Shown: positions 16,231 to 26,420 of the stretch, in pieces
How the letters are laid out: every line of letters starts with the position of its first letter
Position numbering within the stretch: position 1 is the stretch's first letter
Assembly: GCF_003384935.1 (NCBI RefSeq)
Contig: NZ_QTTQ01000013.1
Location: forward strand, 1 to 56,469
DNA length: 56,469 nucleotides
From: Lutibacter oceani
Lineage (GTDB): Bacteria; Bacteroidota; Bacteroidia; Flavobacteriales; Flavobacteriaceae
Direction: 5' to 3'
Made by a program: the position numbers and the translations under genes
Notes under the pieces: model-generated
The model's input: the letters and a program-made list of their open reading frames with translations, nothing else
Told to the model about the DNA's origin: nothing
Database searches by the model: none

Positions 16231-19197
16231 ATGTCTTTTAACGAATTAAACAGTGTTGAACATTATATTATTCACCAGTTAAGTGGAAACAATTTAAACA
16301 GTAAAAATGTTGCCGAACCTTCGGAAGGCTACGGTTCTTTTTGGAAGTATAAATCGGCTAACGAATTACAACGAAACGTCAATGAAGTATTAGACGAAGT
16401 TGAACTTAAAAATGCTTTAATTCGTTTAAATCCAGAAATTGCTCAACAACATGATTTGGCTGATGAAGTTATTTATAAACTCAGAGCTATCTTAATTTCA
16501 GTGAACCAAGTTGGTTTGGTTCGTGCAAATGAAGAATTTTTTAAATGGTTAACTGGAGATAAAACAATGCCATTTGGAGATAATAACCGTCATGTTCCAG
16601 TGCGTCTTTTAGATTTTGAGGAACTAAAAAATAATAGGTACATCATTACAAATCAATACCGTATTCATCATAGAGAAACAAAAATACCAGATGTTGTTTT
16701 ATTTATAAACGGAATACCAGTAGTTGTTGGAGAAGCTAAAACACCTATTCGTCCATCAGTTAGTTGGTTAGATGGAGCTCATGAAGTTCATGATGTTTAT
16801 GAAAATTCGGTACCACAGTTATTTGTTCCAAACATTTTATCATTTGCTACAGAAGGGAAAGAATTATTTTACGGAGCAATAAGAAGCCCTCTTGAATATT
16901 GGGCGCCATGGAGATTGGAAGATGATGAAGATAAATTAGCAAAACAATTGGGATTAGCTGAAATAGGAAAAGAACTTTCAGATTTACTAAACCCATATAG
17001 ACTTTTAGATATTTTACAAAACTTTTCGTTATTTGCTTCCAACAAAAAGAAGCAACGAAACAAAATTATTTGTCGTTTTCAACAGTACGAAGGAGCTAAT
17101 AAAATTGTTGAACGTGTAAAGGAAGGAAAGATAAAAAAAGGATTGATTTGGCATTTTCAAGGTTCTGGAAAATCGTTATTAATGGTTTTTGCTGCGCAAA
17201 AATTGCGAAAATCAGCTGAATTGAAAAGTCCGACTGTAGTTGTATTGGTTGATAGAACAGATTTAGATACACAAATTACAGGAACTTTTAATGGTGCTGA
17301 TATTCCAAATGTAGAGACAACAGAAAGCATTACAGAATTACAAACCCTTTTAGAAAGAGATACTCGTAAAATAATTATTTCAATGATATTTAAGTTTCGA
17401 GATGCGAAACCCAATATGAATACCCGAGATAATATTATAGTGCTGGTTGATGAAGCACACAGAACACATGAAGGTGATTTAGGAAGACAGATGAGAGCTG
17501 CATTACCGAATGCTTTTTTGTTTGGTCTCACAGGAACGCCGATAAATAAAGCAGATAAAAATACGTTTTGGGCCTTTGGAGCTATTGAAGACCAAGGAGG
17601 ATATATGTCGCGTTATACTTTTCACGATTCTATAAGAGATGATGCTACTTTACCATTGCATTTTGAACCCCGACTGGTTGACGTTCATGTGGACAAAGAA
17701 ACAATAGATAGGGCTTTTAAGGAATTTAAAGAATCGGCAGCTCTGTCCGATGAAGAGGCAGATGCCTTAAATAAAAAATCAGCTAAAATGGCTGCGTTTT
17801 TAAAATCTCCAGAAAGAGTTTCCAAAATAGTAAAGGATATATCTGTTCATTTTAAAGAGAAAGTCGAGCCTCACGGGTTTAAGGCAATGATTGTAACACC
17901 AGACAGGTTTGCGTGTGTACAGTATAAAGAAGAGTTAGATAAATTTTTTCCTGAAGAAGCTAGTAAAGTGGTTATTTCAACTTCCGCTAATGATGATTTT
18001 GAGTTTAAACAAAAATGGGGAGTAGATAAAAGTAAACAAGAAAAAATAGTTGATGAATTTAACGATTCAACTTCAGAATTAAAATTTATCATTGTTACTG
18101 CTAAGCTGTTAACAGGTTTTGATGCGCCAATATTACAAACGATGTATTTGGACAAGTCGATGAAGGATCATACCTTATTACAGGCTATTTGTAGAACAAA
18201 CAGGTTGTATCCACATAAATCATTTGGAAGAATTGTTGATTATTTTGGTGTGTTTGATGATGCCGCTAAAGCCTTGCAATTTGATGAGGAAAGTGTAAAT
18301 ACAATCATTACAAACTTATCTGAATTAAGGAGTAAATTACCAGAAGCTCTTAAAGAAGCGTTGGAACACTTTGAAGGTGTTGATAGATCTATTGAAGGTT
18401 TTGAAGGGTTAGAAGCAGCCCAAAATGCCATTAAGTCAAATGAAAAGAAAGATGCTTTTGCAAAAGATTATAAATATTTATCAAGGTTATGGGAATCGTT
18501 ATCACCAGATGCTATTTTGGATATATATAATGAAGATTATAAATGGTTATCCCAAGTGTTTGAATCTGTAAGACCTGCGTCAAGAGACATTGGGAAGTTG
18601 CTATGGTTCTCATTAGGCGCTCAGACTACAAAATTGATACATGACAACGTTCACGTAGGAGAAGTTCATCATTTAGATGAATTTATATTGGATGCCGATG
18701 TCATTGAAAATATCTTTAACAACCCAGATCCGAAAAACATTAAAAAGTTAACGAAGATACTTATTAAACGTTTCAAAAAACATAGTGGAGATCCTAAATT
18801 TAAATCACTCAGTGATCGCCTTGAAGCACTTAGGGATAAAGCGGAATTAGGATTGATTACTTCTATTGAATTTATAAAAGAGCTATGCAAAATAGCTAAA
18901 GAAACAGTACAAGCAGAAAAAGAATTGGAGCAAGAAACTCAGGCTAAATCTCCAAAAGCAGCGTTAACAGATTTATTTTTAGAATTAAAGAATGACGAAA
19001 CACCAGCAGTTGTTGAACGTATAGTTACAGACATTGACGCTATTGTTAGAGTTGTCCGTTTTCCAGGCTGGCAAAACACCAATTCAGGAGAAAGGGAGGT
19101 TCAAAAATCGTTACGAAAGGCACTTCTAAAATATAAATTGCATAAAGATCAAGTATTATTTGATAGAGCATATAGTTATATTAAAGAGTATTATTAA
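16231..19197 (+). CDS. hsdR: type I restriction endonuclease subunit HsdR
   Basis: 988-aa restriction/translocation subunit of full length. The N-terminal nuclease has the PD-(D/E)xK signature with D154, E168 and K170 (PDVVLF... VVVGEAK). Walker A GSGKS has its lysine at residue 314, the DEAH box is at 407-410 followed by GLTGTP, and helicase domain 2 carries LLTGFDAP and QAICRTNR. The C-terminal helical domain should dock on M2S. It is separated from its hsdM/S partners by about 5.4 kb of McrBC and regulatory genes and may depend on the promoter at 14908-14939. Confidence 0.95.
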   Translation: MSFNELNSVEHYIIHQLSGNNLNSKNVAEPSEGYGSFWKYKSANELQRNVNEVLDEVELKNALIRLNPEIAQQHDLADEVIYKLRAILISVNQVGLVRANEEFFKWLTGDKTMPFGDNNRHVPVRLLDFEELKNNRYIITNQYRIHHRETKIPDVVLFINGIPVVVGEAKTPIRPSVSWLDGAHEVHDVYENSVPQLFVPNILSFATEGKELFYGAIRSPLEYWAPWRLEDDEDKLAKQLGLAEIGKELSDLLNPYRLLDILQNFSLFASNKKKQRNKIICRFQQYEGANKIVERVKEGKIKKGLIWHFQGSGKSLLMVFAAQKLRKSAELKSPTVVVLVDRTDLDTQITGTFNGADIPNVETTESITELQTLLERDTRKIIISMIFKFRDAKPNMNTRDNIIVLVDEAHRTHEGDLGRQMRAALPNAFLFGLTGTPINKADKNTFWAFGAIEDQGGYMSRYTFHDSIRDDATLPLHFEPRLVDVHVDKETIDRAFKEFKESAALSDEEADALNKKSAKMAAFLKSPERVSKIVKDISVHFKEKVEPHGFKAMIVTPDRFACVQYKEELDKFFPEEASKVVISTSANDDFEFKQKWGVDKSKQEKIVDEFNDSTSELKFIIVTAKLLTGFDAPILQTMYLDKSMKDHTLLQAICRTNRLYPHKSFGRIVDYFGVFDDAAKALQFDEESVNTIITNLSELRSKLPEALKEALEHFEGVDRSIEGFEGLEAAQNAIKSNEKKDAFAKDYKYLSRLWESLSPDAILDIYNEDYKWLSQVFESVRPASRDIGKLLWFSLGAQTTKLIHDNVHVGEVHHLDEFILDADVIENIFNNPDPKNIKKLTKILIKRFKKHSGDPKFKSLSDRLEALRDKAELGLITSIEFIKELCKIAKETVQAEKELEQETQAKSPKAALTDLFLELKNDETPAVVERIVTDIDAIVRVVRFPGWQNTNSGEREVQKSLRKALLKYKLHKDQVLFDRAYSYIKEYY

Positions 19198-19199
19198 TT

Positions 19200-21623
19200 A
19201 TGAAAAGAGCATATTATTCTAATTCAATTTTAGGATTTCTTAAAGATGATAACTCTAAAATTTTAGGAGAGTTAAGTTTATACCATACACATGCCTTAGA
19301 AGAATTGCAAAAGAATGCATGGATTGGAGAGATCAATATTTTAAAAGATCAATTGCAAGATTTTCCTAATGGACAAGTTTATTTTGAGTTTGCTATTCCG
19401 AGAATGGGAAAAAGAGTAGATAATATTGTAGTTATAAATGATATTGTTTTTGTTTTAGAATTTAAAGTAGGAGATTTTGAGTATGGTAATCACGCTATTG
19501 AACAAGTTATTGATTATACACTAGATTTAAAAAATTTTCACGAAGGTAGTCATCACACAAAATTAATTCCTGTACTAATATCCACAAATGCTTCGGATTT
19601 TGATAATGATCAAGATCAAATTGAAGATTTATATACAGCTGCAAGAACCAATAAAAATAATCTTGGTGAATATTTAAAAGAGGTTCTGAAAAATTCAAAT
19701 GGCGATAATATAAATCATTTTGATTGGGAAACTTCTATTTACAAACCAACTCCAACCATTGTAGAAGCAGCACAAGCTTTATATAAAGGTCATAATGTTC
19801 AAGAAATTTCAAGATCTGATGCTGGAGCAATAAATTTATCAAGAACAGCGACTTGTTTGAATAGAATAGTAGAAAATTCCAAGTTATATCTTAAAAAATC
19901 GATATGTTTTGTTACTGGTGTTCCTGGAGCTGGTAAAACTTTGGCTGGATTGAATATTGCTAATGAGCGAATGAAATCGGATGAGGATGAACATGCTGTC
20001 TTTCTATCTGGAAATGGACCTTTAGTTGATGTGTTAAGAGAAGCATTGACAAGGGATGAAGTAAAAACATCTAAAGAAAATGGAACCCCACTAACTAAAA
20101 AACAAGCTGCAATAAAGGCAAATTCATTTATCCAAAACATACATCATTTTAGAGATGACAATCTAATATCGTTAAAAGCACCAATTGAAAAAGTAGTAGT
20201 TTTTGATGAAGCACAAAGAGCCTGGACTAGAGCAAAAGCCAGTTCTTTTATGAAGGTAAAAAAAGGTGTAGAAGATTTTAATATGTCTGAACCTGAATTT
20301 TTAATTGATGTAATGAATAGACATCAAGATTGGTGTGTTATTATTTGTTTAATTGGAGGTGGGCAAGAAATTAACACTGGTGAGGCTGGACTAGAGGAAT
20401 GGATTTTAGCTCTAAAAGAACATTACTCAGAATGGGATATTCATTATTCAGATCTAATTAGTGAAAATAAAAATTATATAAAATCTGCAGAATTAAGATC
20501 TTGGATTAAAGAAAATGGAGAAAGTGAGAAAGATTTGCATTTGGCTGTTTCTGTGAGGTCATTTAGATCTGAACAACTTTCCAATTTTGTTCACGAATTA
20601 TTAGAACTGAATACAAATTCGGTTAAAAGTTTATATCAAGAAATAAAAGATGATTATCCAATTGTTCTAACTAGAGATTTAGAAATAGCTAAAGGTTGGT
20701 TAAGAAATAATGCAAAAGGAACTGAAAGAATGGGAATTGTTAGTTCTTCGGGTGCAAGAAGGCTTCGTCCACATAGTATAGATGTAAAAAATGAAATATC
20801 TCCAGCTGAATGGTTTTTAAATGATGAAAATGATATACGTTCCTCCTATTTTTTAGAAGTAATTGCAACCGAATTTGATATTCAAGGCTTAGAAATAGAT
20901 TGGGTTTGTTTGGCTTGGGGAGCTAATTTTTTTTTAGATACCGAAAATGAATGGAATTTTCAGAAATTTAGTGGTACAAAATGGCAAAATATCAATCAAG
21001 AAATCACAAAACAGTATTTAATAAATACATATCGTGTTTTGTTGACAAGAGCTAGACAAGGTATGGTCCTTTTTATTCCTAGAGGATCTGATATTGATCA
21101 TACACGTCCAAGTGAGTTTTATGATGCTACTTTTAAATATTTGAAAGATCTTGGAATTAAAGAATTAACGAAGGATAATTTTGTGCCAGTTAAGCCTAAA
21201 AAGAAGTTTAATCCAAAACTTAAAATTGTTTCATCAAAGAGTTCTCCTAATCAAACTAAATTATTTTCGCAAAAATTAGAAAATAAGAATAGTGCGGAAA
21301 TCCCGCCAAATAAAGTTAAAATCGGAAAATTTGTTAAAACAACATTGTTAAACCTTTTTAATCAAAATCTAATTGATACAGCTGAAATCATTAGGATGCA
21401 AAACGAGGATTATTCTAGAGATACCTTTCATATTCAATATCCTCTATTAAGAAAAAAACTATCGACAGACCCAGATAAGATTTTAAGGTATTGGAAAGGG
21501 GTTATAAATATTAATAAAATAGATTATTTTATATGTTCTGAATGGTATGAACAACCAAACAATAATGACCGACCTTATTTTTTGAAATGGTTGAGAAAAA
21601 TTAGAAATACGGAAACTACCTAA
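19200..21623 (+). CDS. DUF2075-type nuclease-helicase fusion
   Basis: 807 aa. An N-terminal PD-(D/E)xK-like motif is visible: VDNIVVINDIVFVLEFKVG with D74, E87 and K89. It is followed by a DUF2075 SF1-like helicase core: Walker A VPGAGKT (about residues 240-246), Walker B VVFDEAQRAW, later QGLEIDWVCLAWG and YRVLLTRARQGMVLF. A C-terminal extension of about 130 residues is not recognised. The start codon lies 2 nt after hsdR. Such proteins recur in defence islands, and the fusion should cleave and unwind nucleic acid, but its trigger is unknown. Confidence 0.82.
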   Translation: MKRAYYSNSILGFLKDDNSKILGELSLYHTHALEELQKNAWIGEINILKDQLQDFPNGQVYFEFAIPRMGKRVDNIVVINDIVFVLEFKVGDFEYGNHAIEQVIDYTLDLKNFHEGSHHTKLIPVLISTNASDFDNDQDQIEDLYTAARTNKNNLGEYLKEVLKNSNGDNINHFDWETSIYKPTPTIVEAAQALYKGHNVQEISRSDAGAINLSRTATCLNRIVENSKLYLKKSICFVTGVPGAGKTLAGLNIANERMKSDEDEHAVFLSGNGPLVDVLREALTRDEVKTSKENGTPLTKKQAAIKANSFIQNIHHFRDDNLISLKAPIEKVVVFDEAQRAWTRAKASSFMKVKKGVEDFNMSEPEFLIDVMNRHQDWCVIICLIGGGQEINTGEAGLEEWILALKEHYSEWDIHYSDLISENKNYIKSAELRSWIKENGESEKDLHLAVSVRSFRSEQLSNFVHELLELNTNSVKSLYQEIKDDYPIVLTRDLEIAKGWLRNNAKGTERMGIVSSSGARRLRPHSIDVKNEISPAEWFLNDENDIRSSYFLEVIATEFDIQGLEIDWVCLAWGANFFLDTENEWNFQKFSGTKWQNINQEITKQYLINTYRVLLTRARQGMVLFIPRGSDIDHTRPSEFYDATFKYLKDLGIKELTKDNFVPVKPKKKFNPKLKIVSSKSSPNQTKLFSQKLENKNSAEIPPNKVKIGKFVKTTLLNLFNQNLIDTAEIIRMQNEDYSRDTFHIQYPLLRKKLSTDPDKILRYWKGVININKIDYFICSEWYEQPNNNDRPYFLKWLRKIRNTETT

Positions 21624-21636
21624 ATTTACCTCTGTT

Positions 21637-22614
21637 ATGGAAGAAATTTTACATAATTATATTAAACAGTTTAAAAGTTTAAAACGAGGTTTTAATAAAG
21701 GTCTTGGAAAAGCCCCACATAAACCTATTTTACTAATTTCAATAATTCAATTAGTTAGGAAAAAAGTAATAACTTCAAATAGAATTTACATTACACCAGA
21801 ATTAATTTTATCATTTAAATCAAACTGGAAAAATATGGTCCAATCAAAGCATATACCAAATTTTGCTTTACCATTTTTTCATTTAAGGAGTGAACCATTT
21901 TGGTATTTAAGTACTAAACCTGGATTGCAATTATCAGTTTCCAGTTCAAAAAGCATAAAAAGCTTTAAGAGTTTAAATGATACTATTTCTTTTGCAGAAA
22001 TTGATAAACAGCTTTTTCTTTTGATGAATGACCCAGAAACCAGTTTATTTTTGGAAGAATTTATTTTGAATGAATATTTTAGTATAAAACAATCTCAGCT
22101 TATAGATTTTGAAGGTTTTAATTTTGAAAATGAAATCGAGAATGAAATTCTTAATGAAGACAAAACTTCTTATCAAACAAGAATTAGAGAACTTCAAGAG
22201 CAGCTTAATGAAGATGAATTTCAAGAAGAAATTTTTGTTAGAGGTGGCTTATTCAAAAAAGCAATACCTAAAATTTACAACTACCAATGCTGCATATCTG
22301 AGATGAAAATTGAAACCACTGTAAATGCGCAAATGGTCGATGCTTGCCATATAGTTCCTTTTAGTATTTCTAAGGATGATACCATTCCTAATGGTATAAG
22401 TTTATCTCCAAATTTACATAGAGCATATGATAGAGGTTTAATCACTATAAATAAAGATTACATTGTTCGAATTTCACCTACAGTTATTGAAAACAATTCG
22501 GTTTACTCAATTTCTCAGTTTAATGGTAAACAAATTAGTTTACCTGAGAAAGTTAAATGGTATCCTTCTCCAGAAGGTTTATTATGGCATACAAAAGAGG
22601 TTTTTCAGATTTAA
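21637..22614 (+). CDS. HNH endonuclease with ScoMcrA-like sulfur-binding domain
   Basis: 325 aa. The N-terminal 150 residues (LGKAPHKPILLISIIQLV... FALPFFHLRSEPFWYL) resemble the sulfur-binding domain found in enzymes that detect phosphorothioate DNA. The C-terminal HNH (ββα-metal) nuclease has CCISEMK, DACHIVPFS and SLSPNLHRAYDRG, with the expected His and Asn. It starts 13 nt after the DUF2075 gene and ends the island. No dnd/ssp modification genes are in the window, so it would act as a type IV enzyme on foreign modified DNA. The SBD call is from motif memory. Confidence 0.8.
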   Translation: MEEILHNYIKQFKSLKRGFNKGLGKAPHKPILLISIIQLVRKKVITSNRIYITPELILSFKSNWKNMVQSKHIPNFALPFFHLRSEPFWYLSTKPGLQLSVSSSKSIKSFKSLNDTISFAEIDKQLFLLMNDPETSLFLEEFILNEYFSIKQSQLIDFEGFNFENEIENEILNEDKTSYQTRIRELQEQLNEDEFQEEIFVRGGLFKKAIPKIYNYQCCISEMKIETTVNAQMVDACHIVPFSISKDDTIPNGISLSPNLHRAYDRGLITINKDYIVRISPTVIENNSVYSISQFNGKQISLPEKVKWYPSPEGLLWHTKEVFQI

Positions 22615-22907
22615 CAAATACAAAATTCGAGTTTTTTAGAAAATAATAATCGATAAAAACTCTCTATAAACAACCTCAACATCACTAAACTAGAAACATT
22701 GTAAAACCACCACTTAACAATTAATAAAATATCATAAAACAAAGATTTTATCAACATTATTATTACTTTTAAGGGAATAATTATATTTTTTTGTATCTTT
22801 AAATAAGTATTTTTTGAGTAAAATGCAACCATTTCTTGCCATTAACTGAATTTGGCCTATGTCATAGCTTCACCCCATATTATTTTCAACTAAAACCTGT
22901 AAGTATT

Positions 22908-24608
22908 ATGAAAAGCTTTCTTTTTTATTTCCGTTTATACTATTGCCAATGGCAATTAAAAAAATTAAATTTATCTCTATTTTTAGCACTCCCAATCATA
23001 ACACTTTTCCTATTTTCTTGCGGGAATAGGTATATGGATAAAAAAATTGATTTAGAAAAAAATGATAAAATAACTGTTCTGCAAAAATATAAGGCTAAGA
23101 AGTATTTTATCCTACACGATCAACAATCAGACATGCATCTATACAATGTAATATTGGATGAATTTGATAAAAAAATTAAGGCACAGACATCAGAAATTGA
23201 TGATTTACATACATTTTATAAACCGGTAGCCGGACAAAATTCTCACTTGTACAAAAAAAAATTAGGGGATCCAAAATCAGAAATCCATTTGTACACAAGC
23301 TCCCCTATTTATACCGATGCAAAAAATTCTGTTCAAATTCCACTTGACAAAATAGACAGTATTATTGTCCACCAAAATGATACTGGTCATGAAGTAATTA
23401 AAGTTGTTGGTATAACAGCTGGAACATTAGTCGTAGTAACGGCTATAATTGCATTAACTAAAAGTTCATGTCCTTTTGTGTATTCAAATGATGGAACGTT
23501 GTTCACTTTTGAAGGTGAACTTTACCCCGGGGCAATAAGACCCTCAATGGAACGAAACGACTATTTTCAATTGAAGCATCTTAAAGAAAAAGAAAATATT
23601 TATCGTATTAAAATATCAAATGAACTGAAGGAAATTCAATATACAAACAGTTTAAACTTAATTGAAGTTTTACACTCTGAAAATAGTGAGGCTATGATTG
23701 ACCAGAACGGAAAAATTCATACAATTCAAAACCCTATTTCTCCATTTGAAATAATGATTGAAAATCAACCTTCTGATCCTAAAATTGTTGAAAATTCAGA
23801 TAATAACGCTATCCATTTTAACGCTATTTCAGACGGTTTGGAATTTCAAACATTGAAATTAAAATTCAATCGTCCTCAAGATAAAAATCAAGTTAAGCTC
23901 ATTTTACGACTTAAAAACTCCTATTGGTTAGATTACACATTTGGAAAATTTTACAAAAAATTTGGAAGGTCATTTAATGAGTTTCAGAAGAAAAACAGAA
24001 ATCAACCGTATGAAAAATCCTTGAAATGGATGAAAGAACAAGGAATACCATTGGAAATTCTTATAAAGAATAATGAAGAATGGACGTTGATAGAAACGTT
24101 AAATATGGTAGGTCCGCTTGCATTTAGAGATATTGTTGTACCTATAAACCTAAAAGGCAACTCATCCAAACCTTTTGAAATTATGCTGAGATGTGGATTT
24201 ATGTTTTGGGAAGTAGATAAAGTTGCTGCAGATTTTTCTGAAAATTTACCTGTTATTGTAAATAATTTACAACCTTTTAGAGCAATTGATCAAGATGGGA
24301 ATGACGTATTAAAGTTCCTAACTGAAAAAGATGATCAATATCTTGTACAACCAAATATTGGAGATCAAGTTTATGTTAGTTTTAAAAGTAATTCAGAAGA
24401 AATAAAAGAAGGAAAAGTAACCGTTTTCCTAGAAAACAGAGGGTATTATGAATATATCAGGAATTTTTCTGGTAATCCTAATAAGTCAGAATTAATGACT
24501 TTCAGAAATCCTGGAACTTTCGCTAAATTTTCAGAAAAAATGTACTATGAGTTTACGTCTGGAGAACAAGCTCTAGAAGAACTCGCAATTTTTGATGTAG
24601 CAAAATAA
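22908..24608 (+). CDS. large lipoprotein of unknown function, copy 1
   Basis: 566 aa from the ATG at 22908. An upstream in-frame TTG (22836) would add 24 residues, but that part is not in frame in copy 2, so it is not used. A lipobox LFSC places the lipid Cys at residue 38 after an unusually long n-region. A hydrophobic stretch (VVGITAGTLVVVTAIIALTK) precedes the conserved CPFVYSNDGTLFTFEGELYPGA. Later parts include WLDYTFGKFYKKFG, QGIPLEI and CGFMFWEVDKV. I recognise this as a recurring Bacteroidota protein type without known function. A radical SAM gene follows 31 nt later, as in copy 2, suggesting a two-gene system. Confidence 0.75.
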   Translation: MKSFLFYFRLYYCQWQLKKLNLSLFLALPIITLFLFSCGNRYMDKKIDLEKNDKITVLQKYKAKKYFILHDQQSDMHLYNVILDEFDKKIKAQTSEIDDLHTFYKPVAGQNSHLYKKKLGDPKSEIHLYTSSPIYTDAKNSVQIPLDKIDSIIVHQNDTGHEVIKVVGITAGTLVVVTAIIALTKSSCPFVYSNDGTLFTFEGELYPGAIRPSMERNDYFQLKHLKEKENIYRIKISNELKEIQYTNSLNLIEVLHSENSEAMIDQNGKIHTIQNPISPFEIMIENQPSDPKIVENSDNNAIHFNAISDGLEFQTLKLKFNRPQDKNQVKLILRLKNSYWLDYTFGKFYKKFGRSFNEFQKKNRNQPYEKSLKWMKEQGIPLEILIKNNEEWTLIETLNMVGPLAFRDIVVPINLKGNSSKPFEIMLRCGFMFWEVDKVAADFSENLPVIVNNLQPFRAIDQDGNDVLKFLTEKDDQYLVQPNIGDQVYVSFKSNSEEIKEGKVTVFLENRGYYEYIRNFSGNPNKSELMTFRNPGTFAKFSEKMYYEFTSGEQALEELAIFDVAK

Positions 24609-24639
24609 AAGGAAACAAGGTACTAACATTTATAAAAAT

Positions 24640-25791
24640 ATGGCAATAAAAATTTTGTATGGATGGCAGGTTTTTACTTTTCGTGTAAAAATGCGATGGT
24701 ATATTTTTATCCTTGCATTGTCCTCTTATAAAAATCCAATAACAGCAATAAAAGGGTTGCGATATTTGATTAAAATTAGAAAAAATGTCAAAGGGAATAA
24801 AGTAATTAAAAAACTCGTTTATCATAACGGAGATTATTACTTGGGTGCTTATGTACCTCCTAGGAACAGCAAACTCTTTAAGCATTTTGTAATCGACAAA
24901 TTAAATAAGTTCAAACCATCCAATGTAAAGTCTAACAGATTTAACAACATCTTTTTTGCCATTACAAAAAAATGCCCCTTGCAATGTACTCATTGTTTTG
25001 AATGGGATGAATTGAATAAAAAAGAAGTTTTGGAGCTTGACAAAATTCTTGAAATTTTGAAAAATTTAGAAGAATTTGGATATAACCAATTAATACTTTC
25101 TGGAGGCGAACCGATGACCCAACTAGAATGGATTTATAAAATTCTATCTTATCTAAAAAACAGTGTAAATTGTTGGATTTTTACATCTGGATATAACCTG
25201 AACAGAGAGAATGCAATTAAATTAAAAAATGACGGACTTAAAGGAGTTTTTATCAGTTTAGATCATTATGAGAAGGAATTTCACAATGAATTTAGAGGAA
25301 ATGAAAAATCTTATAAATGGGCGATAAATGGTGTTAATAACGCAAATAAAGCAGGTCTATTAGTCTGTCTTTCTCTATGTGTTACTAAAGAAATGGCTAA
25401 TAAAAATGATTTGATAAACTATATGTCATTTGCAAAAAAATTGGGTGTCGGTTTTGTTCAGTTTCTAGAACCTAAAGCGGTTGGGCACTTTAAAGGAAAA
25501 GATGTGCTGCTAAATGATACACAAATTGAATTATTAGAGCATATTTATCAGCTATACAACACCGATAAAGACTATAAAAAATATCCAATAATTATGTATC
25601 ATGGATACCATCAACGTAGAATAGGGTGTTTCAATGCTGGCCATATGGGTCTATATATTAATACAGATGGAAATTTAAATGCCTGTCCTTTTTGTCATTC
25701 AGATAAAAATAACGGAAATTCTAATATTAAAGAGCAGATAAACCAGATTGTAGAAAGAGGATGCATTGAATATGGTGTAATTGAAATGTGA
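24640..25791 (+). CDS. radical SAM protein with SPASM-like C-terminus, copy 1
   Basis: 383 aa. The radical SAM 4Fe-4S motif CPLQCTHC supplies Cys112, Cys116 and Cys119. SGGEP lies at residues 154-158, and FISLDHYEKE and VGHFKG follow in the barrel. A C-terminal cysteine set (Cys330, Cys349, Cys352, Cys375) suggests one auxiliary Fe-S cluster of SPASM/twitch type. The first 100 residues are helical and basic and are not recognised. Peptide- or carbohydrate-modifying enzymes have this layout. No obvious precursor peptide is encoded nearby, so the lipoprotein or a distant protein may be the substrate; this is speculation. Confidence 0.85.
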   Translation: MAIKILYGWQVFTFRVKMRWYIFILALSSYKNPITAIKGLRYLIKIRKNVKGNKVIKKLVYHNGDYYLGAYVPPRNSKLFKHFVIDKLNKFKPSNVKSNRFNNIFFAITKKCPLQCTHCFEWDELNKKEVLELDKILEILKNLEEFGYNQLILSGGEPMTQLEWIYKILSYLKNSVNCWIFTSGYNLNRENAIKLKNDGLKGVFISLDHYEKEFHNEFRGNEKSYKWAINGVNNANKAGLLVCLSLCVTKEMANKNDLINYMSFAKKLGVGFVQFLEPKAVGHFKGKDVLLNDTQIELLEHIYQLYNTDKDYKKYPIIMYHGYHQRRIGCFNAGHMGLYINTDGNLNACPFCHSDKNNGNSNIKEQINQIVERGCIEYGVIEM

Positions 25792-26420
25792 TAGTCCCCC
25801 ACTCTTTTAATTTCCATCTCAATCTTTTCAAATAAAATTTATGAGATTTAGGGGTGAAATTTTAGTATTTATTTTCATTAAAAATTTTATATCTAATTAG
25901 AATTTCCCAGAATTCAATAGAGAAAATCTATTTAAACCCCTTAAAACTCTCTTTACCAATAATTTAAAAATTATAAAGAATCAACAAAATCTTAAAAAAC
26001 ACCACTTTTCACCAAAAACTGTACCTCGTGAAAAATGATAAACCCCTATTTTTACTGGATTGCTAATTTTTGACGAATTTTAAAATTCTAAAAAGTTCAT
26101 TAAAAAAATTACAACTTTTTTGGTGATGTTAGACAAATTTGACGTTTTTAACTAAAAAAACACTATTTTTATAGGACAAGAGCTAGTTCATTTCGGTGAA
26201 ATAACCGGAGAAGTTACTTCCATAGATAAAATTTATCAACAATTACTAAGTTTTGTACTAATTTCTGACACTTTTTGTACCTCAATTTCATCAAGGCCTT
26301 GTAAATAAAGGGATCCTAATTTCTGTATCGGGAAGTAACTCTCTCCTTTAATATGTTAACCACTAATATGTTAACTGCTTATTAATCTATACTTTAAGTG
26401 AATTTAACTACTCTTATTTA
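25792..26420. other. AT-rich non-coding region after copy 1
   Basis: About 630 nt without a gene. Its first 400 nt match the region after copy 2. It contains long A/T runs and a short open remnant (26171-26308), described separately. Nothing else supported was found. Confidence 0.6.
26171..26308 (+). pseudogene. unidentified gene remnant at the end of copy 1
   Basis: An open stretch without a start codon reads IGQELVHFGEITGEVTSIDK. The corresponding place after copy 2 (38898 onward) reads IGQILVYLGKITRKATIEDL in the same frame, both preceded by NTIF/NTFF. Shared reading frame with amino-acid similarity suggests that a third coding segment once ended or began here. The family is not recognised. 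Confidence 0.4.

Larger units (their letters stand above)
22706..26260 (+). repeat. copy 1 of a ~3.4-kb duplicated cassette (lipoprotein + radical SAM)
   Basis: Nearly collinear with 35606-38990 at an offset of about 12.9 kb. Similarity begins near ACTTAACAA (22712 versus 35612) and covers a 200-nt leader, the 566-aa lipoprotein, the 383-aa radical SAM protein and about 400 nt of AT-rich downstream sequence. It ends in a short open remnant. Proteins look roughly 85-90 % identical by eye. No terminal inverted repeats or transposase were found, so the means of duplication is unknown. Confidence 0.85.

Noticed and set aside
17157..20140. Several minus-strand ORFs of 60-124 aa within hsdR and the DUF2075 gene.
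   Set aside because: Antisense shadows of strongly supported plus-strand genes; Ser/Leu-rich, without motifs.
22836..22907. Longer N-terminus of lipoprotein copy 1 from a TTG start.
   Set aside because: The corresponding region of copy 2 reads in another frame; only the ATG at 22908/35805 gives the same protein in both.
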